A stretch of 7,291 nucleotides of DNA, taken from NCBI GenBank assembly GCA_035718085.1, contig DASTHS010000202.1, positions 1 through 7,291 of the forward strand, in the 5' to 3' direction. Under the pieces are notes generated by a model that had not been told where the DNA came from, ran no database searches, and worked only from the letters and a program-made list of their open reading frames with translations. The translations under genes and the position numbers were made by a program. Numbering within the stretch: the stretch's first letter is position 1; each line of letters starts with the position of its first letter. Of the stretch, positions 1 through 6,056 are shown piece after piece. The DNA is from DASTHS01 sp035718085. GTDB lineage: Bacteria > Actinomycetota > Acidimicrobiia > Acidimicrobiales > Palsa-688.

Positions 1-524
1 CGCCGGTCGCTGCGGAAGCCCCACCACCCGGCCCGGGCCAGGCACAGGGGGTGGCGCACGGCCGACTGGGCGAAGTCGATCGCGGCGCGGGGGGTGGCCA
101 TCCACAGCAGGTGCATCGGGTGCACCGCCTCGGCGGCGAGGGTCCACTCGCGCGACATGGCGAGGGTGTCGACGAACACCAGCTCGCGCACCCGGTCGGG
201 CCACAGCACGGCCAGGTCGAGCTGGAGCGCCCCGCCGAAGCTGTGGCCGATCACGCTGACGGGCCCGAGGTCGAGGGCGTCGAGGGTGGCGACCAGGTCG
301 GCGAGCACCTGCGCCGGGCTCCACGACGACCCCGGCTCGGCGAACAGTGCGGGGACCACCACCCGGCACCCCCGCGCCACCAGGCGGTCGGCCAGCCGGC
401 GGTAGGTGCGCGGCTGGAGGGCGAAGCCCTGCATGATCAGCACCGGCGGCCCGTCGGCGGGCCCGAGGTCGAGGCGCTCGAGGGGTCGGCCGGGGCGGCG
501 GGGGGGCTCGGTCGACGGGGACAC
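1..524 (-). CDS. alpha/beta hydrolase, 3' end beyond the window
   Basis: The first 174 codons of an alpha/beta-hydrolase-fold protein are visible; the gene runs off the left edge. The nucleophile elbow G-H-S-F-G-G is at residues 93-98, making Ser95 the predicted nucleophile. It follows a strand (PVSVIGHS) and precedes the usual helix and the strand RVRELVFVDT. An upstream strand, PPVLIMQGF (26-34), sits where the oxyanion-hole HG motif is normally found; here it reads QG. The catalytic Asp/Glu and His would lie outside the window, so substrate cannot be guessed; esterase, lipase and epoxide-hydrolase-like enzymes share this fold. The start is uncertain. I chose GTG at 524 because a purine-rich GGGCAGG sits 8 nt upstream; GTG codons at 530, 557 and 563 are in frame too. 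The reading frame is the same as that of the preceding thioesterase gene, with about 100 nt between its stop and this start, so the two are probably co-transcribed. Confidence 0.85.
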   Translation of the reverse strand, partial: MSPSTEPPRRPGRPLERLDLGPADGPPVLIMQGFALQPRTYRRLADRLVARGCRVVVPALFAEPGSSWSPAQVLADLVATLDALDLGPVSVIGHSFGGALQLDLAVLWPDRVRELVFVDTLAMSREWTLAAEAVHPMHLLWMATPRAAIDFAQSAVRHPLCLARAGWWGFRSDR

Positions 525-623
525 CCGCACAGCCTGCCCGCTGCCGGCCCCCGGCACGCACACCCGCGCCCGGCAGTGGCCGCAGGCGCCGGGCGCTGGG
601 CGCTGGCGGCGCCGGCCGGCCGA

Positions 624-1442
624 TCAGCCCATCGGTGTGATCAGCAGCGGCTGGGTGACCACCCCGACCTCCCCGTCGGGGTCGGCGAGGGTGCCGGTGG
701 TGAGGCCGACGCCGTCGTCGCCGATGGCCGTGATCGCTGCCATGTGCACCCACTCGCCTGCCGGGTGGCGGCGCAGGTGCACCGTCACCGAGGTGGGGAT
801 GAACCCCCACCCGGCGGGCAGCTCGGCGGAGACGCCGTTGGCGGCGTCGGCGACGACCAGCGCCCGCTGCACGCTGGTCGTGCCGGCCCCGGCCACGAAC
901 GGGATCCGCAGCCGCGTCCACACCCGGGCCGGCCCCGGCCGGTGGAAGGCGCCGTCGGTGAAGCGCCAGTCGATCGCCGCGCCGTACCCCCAGCCGTCGG
1001 AGAGGCCCAGCAACGGCCGGTAGGGCTCCACCTCGTCGGCCCCGGGGATCGGCCCGGGGGGCGCCGGGGGCGGGGATGCCGGCGCCGGGGGCCGGGCGGC
1101 GGTGGCGATGTGCCACGCCCGGGCCAGCACCGCCGGCCGGTCGGGGTCGTCGGCCGCCGCCAGGGTCGCCTCGGTCATGCACACCCGCCGGCCGGGTCGC
1201 GCCACGCGGGCGCGGACCGTCACGGTGCGGCGGGGGATGGGGCCGAGCAGCTCGGCGGTGACCCGGGCCAGGCGCAGGCCGCTGGCCGGCTCGTCGGCCG
1301 CCGCCTGCATCATCGTGGCCACCAGCGCGGTGGGCGGACCGCCGTGCTGCGCGGACGCGTCCCACGGGCTGGTGGTGGCCTCGGTCGGCTCGAAGGTGCC
1401 GTCACCGGCGGGCAGGTAGAACGCCTCGGGCAGGGTCGCCAT
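624..1442 (-). CDS. acyl-CoA thioesterase-like protein (double hotdog)
   Basis: This 272-residue protein resembles the TesB-like / 4HBT_3 thioesterase families, which hydrolyse acyl-CoA thioesters in the cytoplasm. The N-terminal half has the pattern seen in these proteins: a short strand region, then W-D-A-S-A-Q-H-G-G-P-P-T-A-L-V (residues 27-41) leading into the first hotdog helix, and later ARVARPGRRVCMTEATL. A Pro/Ala-rich linker at about 117-134 joins the halves. The second half has the strand-rich pattern WTRLRIPF ... ALVVADAANGVSAEL (about 175-208), with an Asp (D199) where family members often keep a catalytic acid. The length fits a double-hotdog protein. The ATG at 1442 starts the conserved part with little spare sequence; only a weak ribosome binding site (GGCGAG) is visible. 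It lies 30 nt downstream of the small membrane protein gene. The natural acyl substrate is not evident. Confidence 0.8.
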   Translation of the reverse strand: MATLPEAFYLPAGDGTFEPTEATTSPWDASAQHGGPPTALVATMMQAAADEPASGLRLARVTAELLGPIPRRTVTVRARVARPGRRVCMTEATLAAADDPDRPAVLARAWHIATAARPPAPASPPPAPPGPIPGADEVEPYRPLLGLSDGWGYGAAIDWRFTDGAFHRPGPARVWTRLRIPFVAGAGTTSVQRALVVADAANGVSAELPAGWGFIPTSVTVHLRRHPAGEWVHMAAITAIGDDGVGLTTGTLADPDGEVGVVTQPLLITPMG

Positions 1443-1472
1443 GGCGCCAGTCTCGCCGACCGCCGCCGGCGC

Positions 1473-1712
1473 TCAGGTGGTCGGGGGCCCCGGTGACGCC
1501 CCGGGGGGCGGTGGTGGCGTGGTGGCGGGCTGGGGGGCAGCGGTGGTGGGGCCGGCCGTGGGTGGCGGGGTCAGCGGCGCCGGGCCCCCGCCCCCGGTGG
1601 AGGGGTAGAGGTAGGTGCCGACCAGCACGGCGACGACCACTGCGGCGACGGCGACCCCCACCGACGCCACCAGGGCCCGCCGGCGGCGCCGGTCGACGTC
1701 GGGGTCGCGCAC
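1473..1712 (-). CDS. small single-pass membrane protein with Pro/Thr-rich tail
   Basis: I do not recognise a family for this 79-residue protein. Residues 1-12 are charged with a run of arginines (DRRRRRAL), residues about 14-36 form one Ala/Val-rich hydrophobic segment, and residues 37-79 are a low-complexity Gly/Pro/Thr/Ala tail. The positive-inside rule predicts a cytoplasmic N terminus and an extracytoplasmic tail, possibly in the cell wall. The GTG start at 1712 lies 4 nt after the dnaB stop and has a TGAGG just upstream, suggesting translational coupling to dnaB. The basic patch followed by a clean hydrophobic stretch argues that it is a real gene, but the tail is the kind of sequence that high-GC DNA can give by chance. 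Confidence 0.62.
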   Translation of the reverse strand: MRDPDVDRRRRRALVASVGVAVAAVVVAVLVGTYLYPSTGGGGPAPLTPPPTAGPTTAAPQPATTPPPPPGASPGPPTT

Positions 1713-1716
1713 TGCC

Positions 1717-4410
1717 TCACATCTTCGCCATGTTGGCGAAGCGGGTGTAGTGGTCGAGGAAGGCGAGGGTGGCCTTGCCGGTGGGGCCGTTGCGGTGCTT
1801 GGCGACGATCACCTCGGCCGAGCCGCGGTCGTTGCTGTCGGGGTTGTACACCTCGTCGCGGTAGAGGAACATCACCACGTCGGCGTCCTGCTCGAGGGAG
1901 CCCGACTCGCGCAGGTCGGCGAGGATCGGCCGCTTGTCGGCCCGCATCTCCAGGTTCCGCGACAGCTGCGAGAGGGCGACCACCGGCACCTCGAGCTCAC
2001 GGGCCAGCACCTTGAGCCCCCGGCTGATCTCGGAGATCTCCACTTGGCGGTTCTCGGCGTTGTGCCGGCCCGACATCAGCTGGAGGTAGTCGACGATGAT
2101 GAGCCCCAGGCCGCCCTGCTTGGCCTTGAGGCGGCGGGCCTTGGCCCGCAGCTCCATCACCGTCAGGCGCGGGTTGTCGTCGATGAACAGCGGGGCGTCG
2201 CCCAGCCGGCCGATGGCGTTGGAGATCTTCGGCCAGTCGGCGTCGACGAGCTTGCCGTTGCGGATGCGGTTGGCGTCGACGCGCGCCTCGGAGACCAGCA
2301 GGCGCTGGGTGATCTCGGCGTGGCTCATCTCCAGGGAGAACAGCAGCACCGGCAGGCGCGCCTCCATGGCCGCATGGGCGGCGATGCCCAGGGCGAAGGC
2401 CGTGTTGTGCACCAGCACGTCGTCGGCGACGAAGTTGTGGTCGCCCGGCACCGTGAGGTCGTAGACCTGGTCGTCGCCGTCGGGGACGATGGCGACGATC
2501 TCGTCCCAGTAGATGTCGGAGCGGGGCTCTTCGGCGAGGGCGGCGTCGCCGAGGGCGGCGGCGAGCGTGGCCACCGTCTCGCGGCGCGGCGCTCGCCTGC
2601 CGACGTGCCAGTTGTGGCCGCGCCTCTTGCCGGCGGCGGCGCTGACCGCCGCCCACGACCGATCACCCTTGGCCGCGGTGATCGCCTCCCAGGTCTCGAC
2701 CGGCAGGGTGTCGGCGGTCCACCCCATGGGCTGCTTGGCCCGCATGGCGGCCAGGAGGTGTGCGCACGCCTCCTCCTTGGAGAAGATGCCGATCTCGGTG
2801 CAGAACCGGTCGATGTCGGCGGCGGTGAGCAGCTCGAGCTCCCACGCCGGCCGGCGGGTGCCGCAGTAGGCGACCGACCGCAGGCGGATGCGGGCGTTGA
2901 TGCCGAAGCGCAGCAGCAGGTGCTGCACGTCGGCCACGAGCCGGCGTGACACGGACGCGTACGCGATGCGCCCGTAGCCGTCTCCGGCGGTGGTGTACCA
3001 GGCGCAGCCGTCGGTGGCGAAGAGGCGGGAGAGGAAGGTGGCGACCTGCGGCAGGCCGAGCTCGAACAGGGCTGCCGGCACCTGCTTGTCGGCCGCCCGG
3101 CATCCCCAGAGCCCATGGCGGCGCAACAGGTCGGTTACCGGGTTGGGTCGCCCGCGCGGCGTGCTGATGCGGTAGTCGATGGTTGCGGCCCCCGCAGCGA
3201 TGCGGGTGGCCGCCGTGGCTGGCACGACGGCGGCGCCGAGGGCGCCGGCAGCTTGCGTCAGCTCGGCCAGGATGGCCGGCGAGGCGGTCGTGAACCTCGG
3301 CGTGGTGCCCACGCAGGTGCCGTCGCCGAGGAGGTAGGCCAGCAACCGCAGCTCGGCATCGTCGATCGTGCCGGTCGCTTGCACCGGGAGCACCCGGGGC
3401 ACGGCGATGCGCGTGCCGACGGCGATGTCGGCCAGGGGCCGCCACCCCTGCGGCGTGAGGAACGGGTGGCTCGCCGTCGTGCGCACTTGGCGCCCGAGCC
3501 GGGTGCGCACCTTGAAGACGGGCTTGACCCCGTCGTCGACGAAGGCGCCGACCGGCGAGGCCGTGAGGCGCCGGTCGTCACCCATGGACAGCACGGTCGC
3601 CCCTGCACCTCCCTCGGCGTGCCGGCGGTACAGCTCGGCGACGGTGACCAGCGCGCCCGTCACCGGATCGAGCACGCGGGTGTCGTGGGCGACGCACTTC
3701 CCCATGGCGGGGCGCGCGCCGACGATGATCAGCGCGCTCTTCTGCAGCCCCGAGAGGCGCTCGTCGATGTCGACGTAGCCGGTGGGGGTGCCGGTGACCG
3801 ACTCGCCGCGGGCGTAGAGGGCCTCGAGGCGGTCGAGGCTGTCTTCCAGGAGCCGGTTGAGCGGCTTGAGGGTGTCGGTGGTGCGCCGCTCGGCGACCTC
3901 GAAGACCATGGCCTCCGCCTCGTCGACGACCGCCTCGACGTCGTCGGGGGTCGAGTAGCCGAGCTCGGCGATCTCGCCGGCCACCCCGATGAGGCGGCGC
4001 AGCAGGGCGTGCTCCTCGACGATGCGGGCGTAGCGGCCGGCGCTGGTGGTGGCCGGCGTGTCGGCCTGCAGCGAGATCAGGGCGGGCAGGCCGCCGCACG
4101 ACTCGAGCAGGCCGGCCCGGTTGAGCTCGTCGGCCACGGTGACGGGGTCGGCGGGCTCCCCCTGGCTGAACAGCGAGGTGACGGCGTCGAAGATGTGGCT
4201 GTGCGCCGGCTTGTAGAAGTCGTCGCTGCCGCACGCCTCGACGGCCGCGGCGATGGCGTCGCGCGACAGCAGCATGGCACCGAGCAGCGAACGCTCGGCC
4301 TCCAGGTTGTGCGGGGGCACCCGGCTGCCCGCCGCCCGGGTGGGCGGCTCGCCGCCGGAGCGGTCACGGGCGGCCTGGCGGCGCCGCAGGTCGTCGATCG
4401 ACTGGACCAT
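1717..4410 (-). CDS. dnaB: replicative DNA helicase DnaB, interrupted by an intein
   Basis: DnaB is the hexameric, ATP-driven helicase that unwinds the replication fork. The 897-residue precursor has the DnaB N-terminal domain at about 32-135 (PPHNLEAERSLLGAML at its start) and a RecA-like domain from about 195. The Walker A loop GARPAMGK (231-238) is split from its Thr (670) by a 431-residue intein (239-669). The C-terminal extein has FSLEMS, the Walker B region LIIVDYLQL (Asp774 in the precursor), VVALSQLSR, the uninterrupted LADLRESGSLEQDADVV, and the KHRNGPTGK region holding the expected arginine finger. After splicing the protein would be 466 residues, normal for DnaB. I chose ATG 4410 because it gives MVQSIDDLRRRQ shortly before the conserved domain; the frame stays open upstream to a TTG at 4512, and GTG 4422 is an alternative. 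No strong Shine-Dalgarno precedes ATG 4410. The gene follows rplI across a 229-nt gap with a likely terminator, so it probably has its own promoter. Confidence 0.97.
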   Translation of the reverse strand: MVQSIDDLRRRQAARDRSGGEPPTRAAGSRVPPHNLEAERSLLGAMLLSRDAIAAAVEACGSDDFYKPAHSHIFDAVTSLFSQGEPADPVTVADELNRAGLLESCGGLPALISLQADTPATTSAGRYARIVEEHALLRRLIGVAGEIAELGYSTPDDVEAVVDEAEAMVFEVAERRTTDTLKPLNRLLEDSLDRLEALYARGESVTGTPTGYVDIDERLSGLQKSALIIVGARPAMGKCVAHDTRVLDPVTGALVTVAELYRRHAEGGAGATVLSMGDDRRLTASPVGAFVDDGVKPVFKVRTRLGRQVRTTASHPFLTPQGWRPLADIAVGTRIAVPRVLPVQATGTIDDAELRLLAYLLGDGTCVGTTPRFTTASPAILAELTQAAGALGAAVVPATAATRIAAGAATIDYRISTPRGRPNPVTDLLRRHGLWGCRAADKQVPAALFELGLPQVATFLSRLFATDGCAWYTTAGDGYGRIAYASVSRRLVADVQHLLLRFGINARIRLRSVAYCGTRRPAWELELLTAADIDRFCTEIGIFSKEEACAHLLAAMRAKQPMGWTADTLPVETWEAITAAKGDRSWAAVSAAAGKRRGHNWHVGRRAPRRETVATLAAALGDAALAEEPRSDIYWDEIVAIVPDGDDQVYDLTVPGDHNFVADDVLVHNTAFALGIAAHAAMEARLPVLLFSLEMSHAEITQRLLVSEARVDANRIRNGKLVDADWPKISNAIGRLGDAPLFIDDNPRLTVMELRAKARRLKAKQGGLGLIIVDYLQLMSGRHNAENRQVEISEISRGLKVLARELEVPVVALSQLSRNLEMRADKRPILADLRESGSLEQDADVVMFLYRDEVYNPDSNDRGSAEVIVAKHRNGPTGKATLAFLDHYTRFANMAKM
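2404..3696 (-). mobile_element. LAGLIDADG-type intein in the DnaB P-loop
   Basis: This in-frame, 431-residue protein intron excises itself and joins the flanking DnaB parts. The boundaries are exact: it begins with Cys1 directly after ...RPAMGK and ends with His430-Asn431 before Thr. Block A is CVAHDTRVLDP. Block B holds T-A-S-H (74-77) within VRTTASHPFL. Block F/G is VYDLTVPGDHNFV followed by VLVHN. The central part contains two dodecapeptide motifs, LLAYLLGDG (118-126, Asp125) and FLSRLFATDG (221-230, Asp229), so the homing endonuclease keeps both acidic residues and may be active. All class 1 splicing residues are present. The site is the known P-loop position for DnaB inteins, not the second known DnaB site near LRESG/S. 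Seven cysteines are present (1, 128, 199, 231, 278, 299, 311). Splicing is required before DnaB can form a complete nucleotide-binding loop. The frame is intact, so this is a functional-looking element, not a decayed one. Confidence 0.96.
2542..2706 (-). other. helix-turn-helix-like segment inside the intein
   Basis: Intein residues about 331-385 lie after the second LAGLIDADG half and before the C-terminal splicing block. They show a pattern like a Cro/C1 (XRE) helix-turn-helix: a helix around VETWEAITAAKG, then DRSWAAVSAAAGK, a short turn with HNWHVGRR, and RETVATLAAALGD resembling the closing helix of such domains. The spacing of small and hydrophobic residues and the R-x-x-T-V-x-x-L-A-x-A-L-G signature support this. 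Extra DNA-binding modules in intein endonucleases are known to help target recognition, so I infer that role. This is a reading of a primary-sequence pattern only. Confidence 0.55.
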
Positions 4411-4447
4411 CAGGGCGCCCACGCTCGCCGAGCAGCCTGGGGAGTCG

Positions 4448-4514
4448 CCAGTGGAGCAACGAGGGATCTCCTGTGGAGCACGTTGGGGACGGACCCGGCC
4501 GCCTGTGGGCAACC
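4448..4514 (-). repeat. three direct repeats resembling DnaA boxes upstream of dnaB
   Basis: Three similar motifs lie in one orientation. On the plus strand they read CCAGTGGAGCA (4448-4458), CCTGTGGAGCA (4470-4480) and CCTGTGGGCAA (4502-4512). Starts are 22 and 32 bp apart, close to two and three helical turns, so the sites face the same side of the DNA. Against the high-GC DnaA box TTGTCCACA (reverse complement TGTGGACAA), they match at 6, 7 and 8 of 9 positions. They occupy the region just upstream of the dnaB start, where a promoter or operator would be expected. Binding by DnaA or another regulator is inference. Confidence 0.45.
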
Positions 4515-4585
4515 GCTCGTGGCGAACACAGGTTCGAGGCTACGGCGGCTGTGTGACCGGCCCCGCCCGCCGAGCCCCGGGCGCG

Positions 4586-4618
4586 CCACGGGCACCGGCC
4601 GGAGGCCGGTGCCCGTGG
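4586..4618 (-). terminator. probable terminator after rplI
   Basis: A perfect inverted repeat has 15-bp arms (4586-4600 and 4604-4618) around a 3-nt loop, beginning 22 nt after the rplI stop codon. The arms are rich in G and C, so the hairpin would be very stable. No T-run follows on the minus strand, which is common for terminators in high-GC actinobacteria. It would separate the rpsF-ssb-rpsR-rplI transcript from dnaB, or reduce read-through. A 14-bp palindrome, CGTGGTCGACCACG (4614-4627), overlaps its right arm and could form a competing structure. Confidence 0.75.
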
Positions 4619-4639
4619 TCGACCACGCCGTGGGGCCGG

Positions 4640-5086
4640 TCAGCCCTTGACGACCTCCACGGTCACCCGGAACTCGACGTCGCTGTGCAGCTTGACGGGC
4701 ACCTCGTGGACCCCGAGGGTCTTGATCGGCTCGGCCAGGTGCAGCTTCCGGCGGTCGAGCTCGACGCGCGTCTGCGCCTGCACCGCCTCGGCCACGTCGG
4801 ATGCGGTGATCGACCCGAACAGCTTGTCGCCGGCGCCGGCCCGGGCCGGGATCCGGATCACGACCGGCACCAGCGTGCGGGCGACCAGCTCCGCCGCCTC
4901 CCGGTCCCGGGCGTCGCGCAGGTCGCGCGACCGGCGCATGGCGTTGGCCTGGGAGGTCACCCCAGGGGTGGCGACGATGGCGTGCCCCTGGGGGAGCAGG
5001 TAGTTGCGGCCGTAGCCGTCGGCCACCTCCACGATGTCGCCCCGCTTGCCCAGCTTGGGCAGGTCGCTGCGCAGCACCACGCGCAT
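4640..5086 (-). CDS. rplI: 50S ribosomal protein bL9
   Basis: This 148-residue protein is bL9, which binds 23S rRNA near the L1 stalk base and helps keep the reading frame. The N-terminal domain shows the family signature: MRVVLRSDLPKLGKRGDIVEV followed by DGYGRNYLLPQGHAI (residues 23-37). A long charged helix (about 44-75, SQANAMRRSRDLRDARDREA) links it to the C-terminal domain (about 78-148), which contains KLFGSITASDVAEAV and ends in VEFRVTVEVVKG. The length is normal for the family. The ATG at 5086 shares one base with the rpsR stop (TGATG) and has a very strong GAGGAGGT nine nt upstream. It is the last gene of the ribosomal cluster before the terminator hairpin. Confidence 0.98.
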   Translation of the reverse strand: MRVVLRSDLPKLGKRGDIVEVADGYGRNYLLPQGHAIVATPGVTSQANAMRRSRDLRDARDREAAELVARTLVPVVIRIPARAGAGDKLFGSITASDVAEAVQAQTRVELDRRKLHLAEPIKTLGVHEVPVKLHSDVEFRVTVEVVKG

Positions 5087-5511
5087 CAGGCCCCCACCTC
5101 CTCGAGGTCGGCGTCGTCGGCGGCGTCGCCACCGGTCTCGTCGCTCACCTCGGCGGTGGGCCGCTCGCCGCCGTCACCGTCGCGACGGCCACCACCGCCG
5201 CCGCCGCCCCCACGCGGGCCACGGCCGGGGCCGCGCTCGGTGGCGGTGCGGGTCGTGTAGGGCAGCAGCGCCAGCTCGCGGGCGGTCTTGATGGCCACCT
5301 GCACGTCGCGCTGGTGCTGCGCACAGTTCCCGGTGACCCGGCGGGCCCGGATCTTGCCTCGGTCGCTCATGAAGCGGCGCAGCAGGTTGACGTCTTTGTA
5401 GTCGACCCAGTCGGCGTGCTCCTTGCAGAAGATGCAGACCTTCTTCTTGCCCCGCGGGCGGGTGTCTTTGACCGTGCGCTTGCCGCGGTCGCGGTCGTTG
5501 TTGCGTGCCAT
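5086..5511 (-). CDS. rpsR: 30S ribosomal protein bS18 with a long C-terminal extension
   Basis: bS18 partners with bS6 on the platform of the 30S subunit. The conserved core is residues about 20-88: KKVCIFCKEHADWVDYKDVNLLRRFMSDRG up to ALLPYT, split here by position, with the rRNA-contacting RRVTGNCAQHQR at 57-68. Cys26, Cys29, Cys63 and His66 form the zinc-binding set of the C+ type. The protein is 141 residues, whereas bS18 is usually about 75-90. The extra C-terminal part (about 90-141) starts Arg/Gly-rich, has eight glycines in a row (101-108), and ends in an acidic stretch (EVSDETGGDAADDADLEEVGA, shown here as its own tail). The ATG at 5511 overlaps the ssb stop by one base, and GAGGAG lies 8 nt upstream. 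The open frame extends further upstream, but that part is ssb read in the wrong frame. Confidence 0.96.
   Translation of the reverse strand: MARNNDRDRGKRTVKDTRPRGKKKVCIFCKEHADWVDYKDVNLLRRFMSDRGKIRARRVTGNCAQHQRDVQVAIKTARELALLPYTTRTATERGPGRGPRGGGGGGGGRRDGDGGERPTAEVSDETGGDAADDADLEEVGA
5096..5103 (-). promoter_or_regulatory. strong ribosome binding site of rplI, inside rpsR
   Basis: GAGGAGGT ends 9 nt before the rplI ATG. The same bases encode the Glu-Glu-Val near the end of bS18, so the site and the protein tail constrain each other. Together with the one-base stop/start overlap it predicts translational coupling of rpsR and rplI. Confidence 0.85.
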
Positions 5512-6053
5512 CAGAAGGGCTCCTCGTCTCCGTACTCGTAGCCGCCGGCCTGGGCCGGCTCGGGCTGCCGGCCCTGGCCGCCCCCGTTGCTGCTGTAGCC
5601 GCCGGCCTGGCCGCCCTGGCCGCCGCGCGTGTAGCCGCCGCCCTGGCCGCCGGCGTTGCCGCCGCCGTAGCCGCCACCTTCGTCGGCGCCCCGCCGCTCG
5701 GTCTTTGTGACCTGGGCGGAGGCCCAGCGCAGGCTGGGGCCGATCTCGTCGGCGATGATCTCGACCTTTGAGCGCTTGTCGCCCTCGGGGGTGTCCCACG
5801 AGCGCTGCTCGAGGCGGCCGGTGACGATGACCCGGGTGCCGCGCTGCAGGGTCTGCGCGGCGTTTTCCGCCATCTCCCGCCAGCAGACCACGTCGAAGTA
5901 CGACGTCGCCTCCTGCCACTCCTGGGTCTGGCGGTTCTGCCAGCTGCGGTTGACGGCGACGCCGAGGGTGACGTTCGCCTGCCCGGCCGGGGTGAACCGC
6001 AGCTCGGGGTCGCGGGTGAGGTTCCCGATGATGGTGACGGTGTTGGTGGCCAC
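5511..6053 (-). CDS. ssb: single-stranded DNA-binding protein SSB
   Basis: SSB coats single-stranded DNA during replication and repair and recruits partner proteins through its C-terminal tip. The 180-residue protein has an OB fold at about 1-112: ATNTVTIIGNLTRDPELRF, then VAVNRSW, SYFDVVCWREMAENAAQTLQ split by position, RGTRVIVTGRLEQRSW and VEIIADEIGPSLRWA. Residues about 124-172 form a disordered Gly/Gln/Tyr/Ser-rich linker. The end YGDEEPF matches the acidic, Phe-terminated tip used for partner binding in bacterial SSBs. The start is GTG at 6053, 3 nt after the rpsF stop, with AAGGAG 8 nt upstream, which fixes the choice. Replication use alongside DnaB is expected; the position between rpsF and rpsR is conserved in many bacteria. 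Confidence 0.98.
   Translation of the reverse strand: MATNTVTIIGNLTRDPELRFTPAGQANVTLGVAVNRSWQNRQTQEWQEATSYFDVVCWREMAENAAQTLQRGTRVIVTGRLEQRSWDTPEGDKRSKVEIIADEIGPSLRWASAQVTKTERRGADEGGGYGGGNAGGQGGGYTRGGQGGQAGGYSSNGGGQGRQPEPAQAGGYEYGDEEPF
5520..5525 (-). promoter_or_regulatory. ribosome binding site of rpsR, inside the SSB tip codons
   Basis: GAGGAG lies 8 nt before the rpsR ATG. It is made of the two consecutive Glu codons of the SSB acidic tip (DEEPF). With the TGATG junction it supports coupled translation of ssb and rpsR. Confidence 0.85.
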
Positions 6054-6056
6054 TGC

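Noticed and set aside
1890..1925. A second intein at the other known DnaB site (LRESG/S)
   Set aside because: The sequence LADLRESGSLEQDADVV is continuous here, so that site is empty.
4411..4512. Longer dnaB starting at TTG 4512
   Set aside because: The extra 34 residues resemble no DnaB N terminus and overlap the direct repeats; ATG 4410 gives a normal protein.
51..4650. Very long open frames on the plus strand (for example 51-1496, 1615-2949 and 3115-4650)
   Set aside because: They lie opposite recognised minus-strand genes, encode low-complexity Arg/Gly/His-rich products without family signatures, and are typical antisense shadows in GC-rich DNA.
5188..5211. Run of glycine codons in rpsR as a possible frameshift or assembly error
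   Set aside because: The frame stays open and ends at a TGA that overlaps the rplI start with a strong ribosome binding site, so the reading frame seems correct.
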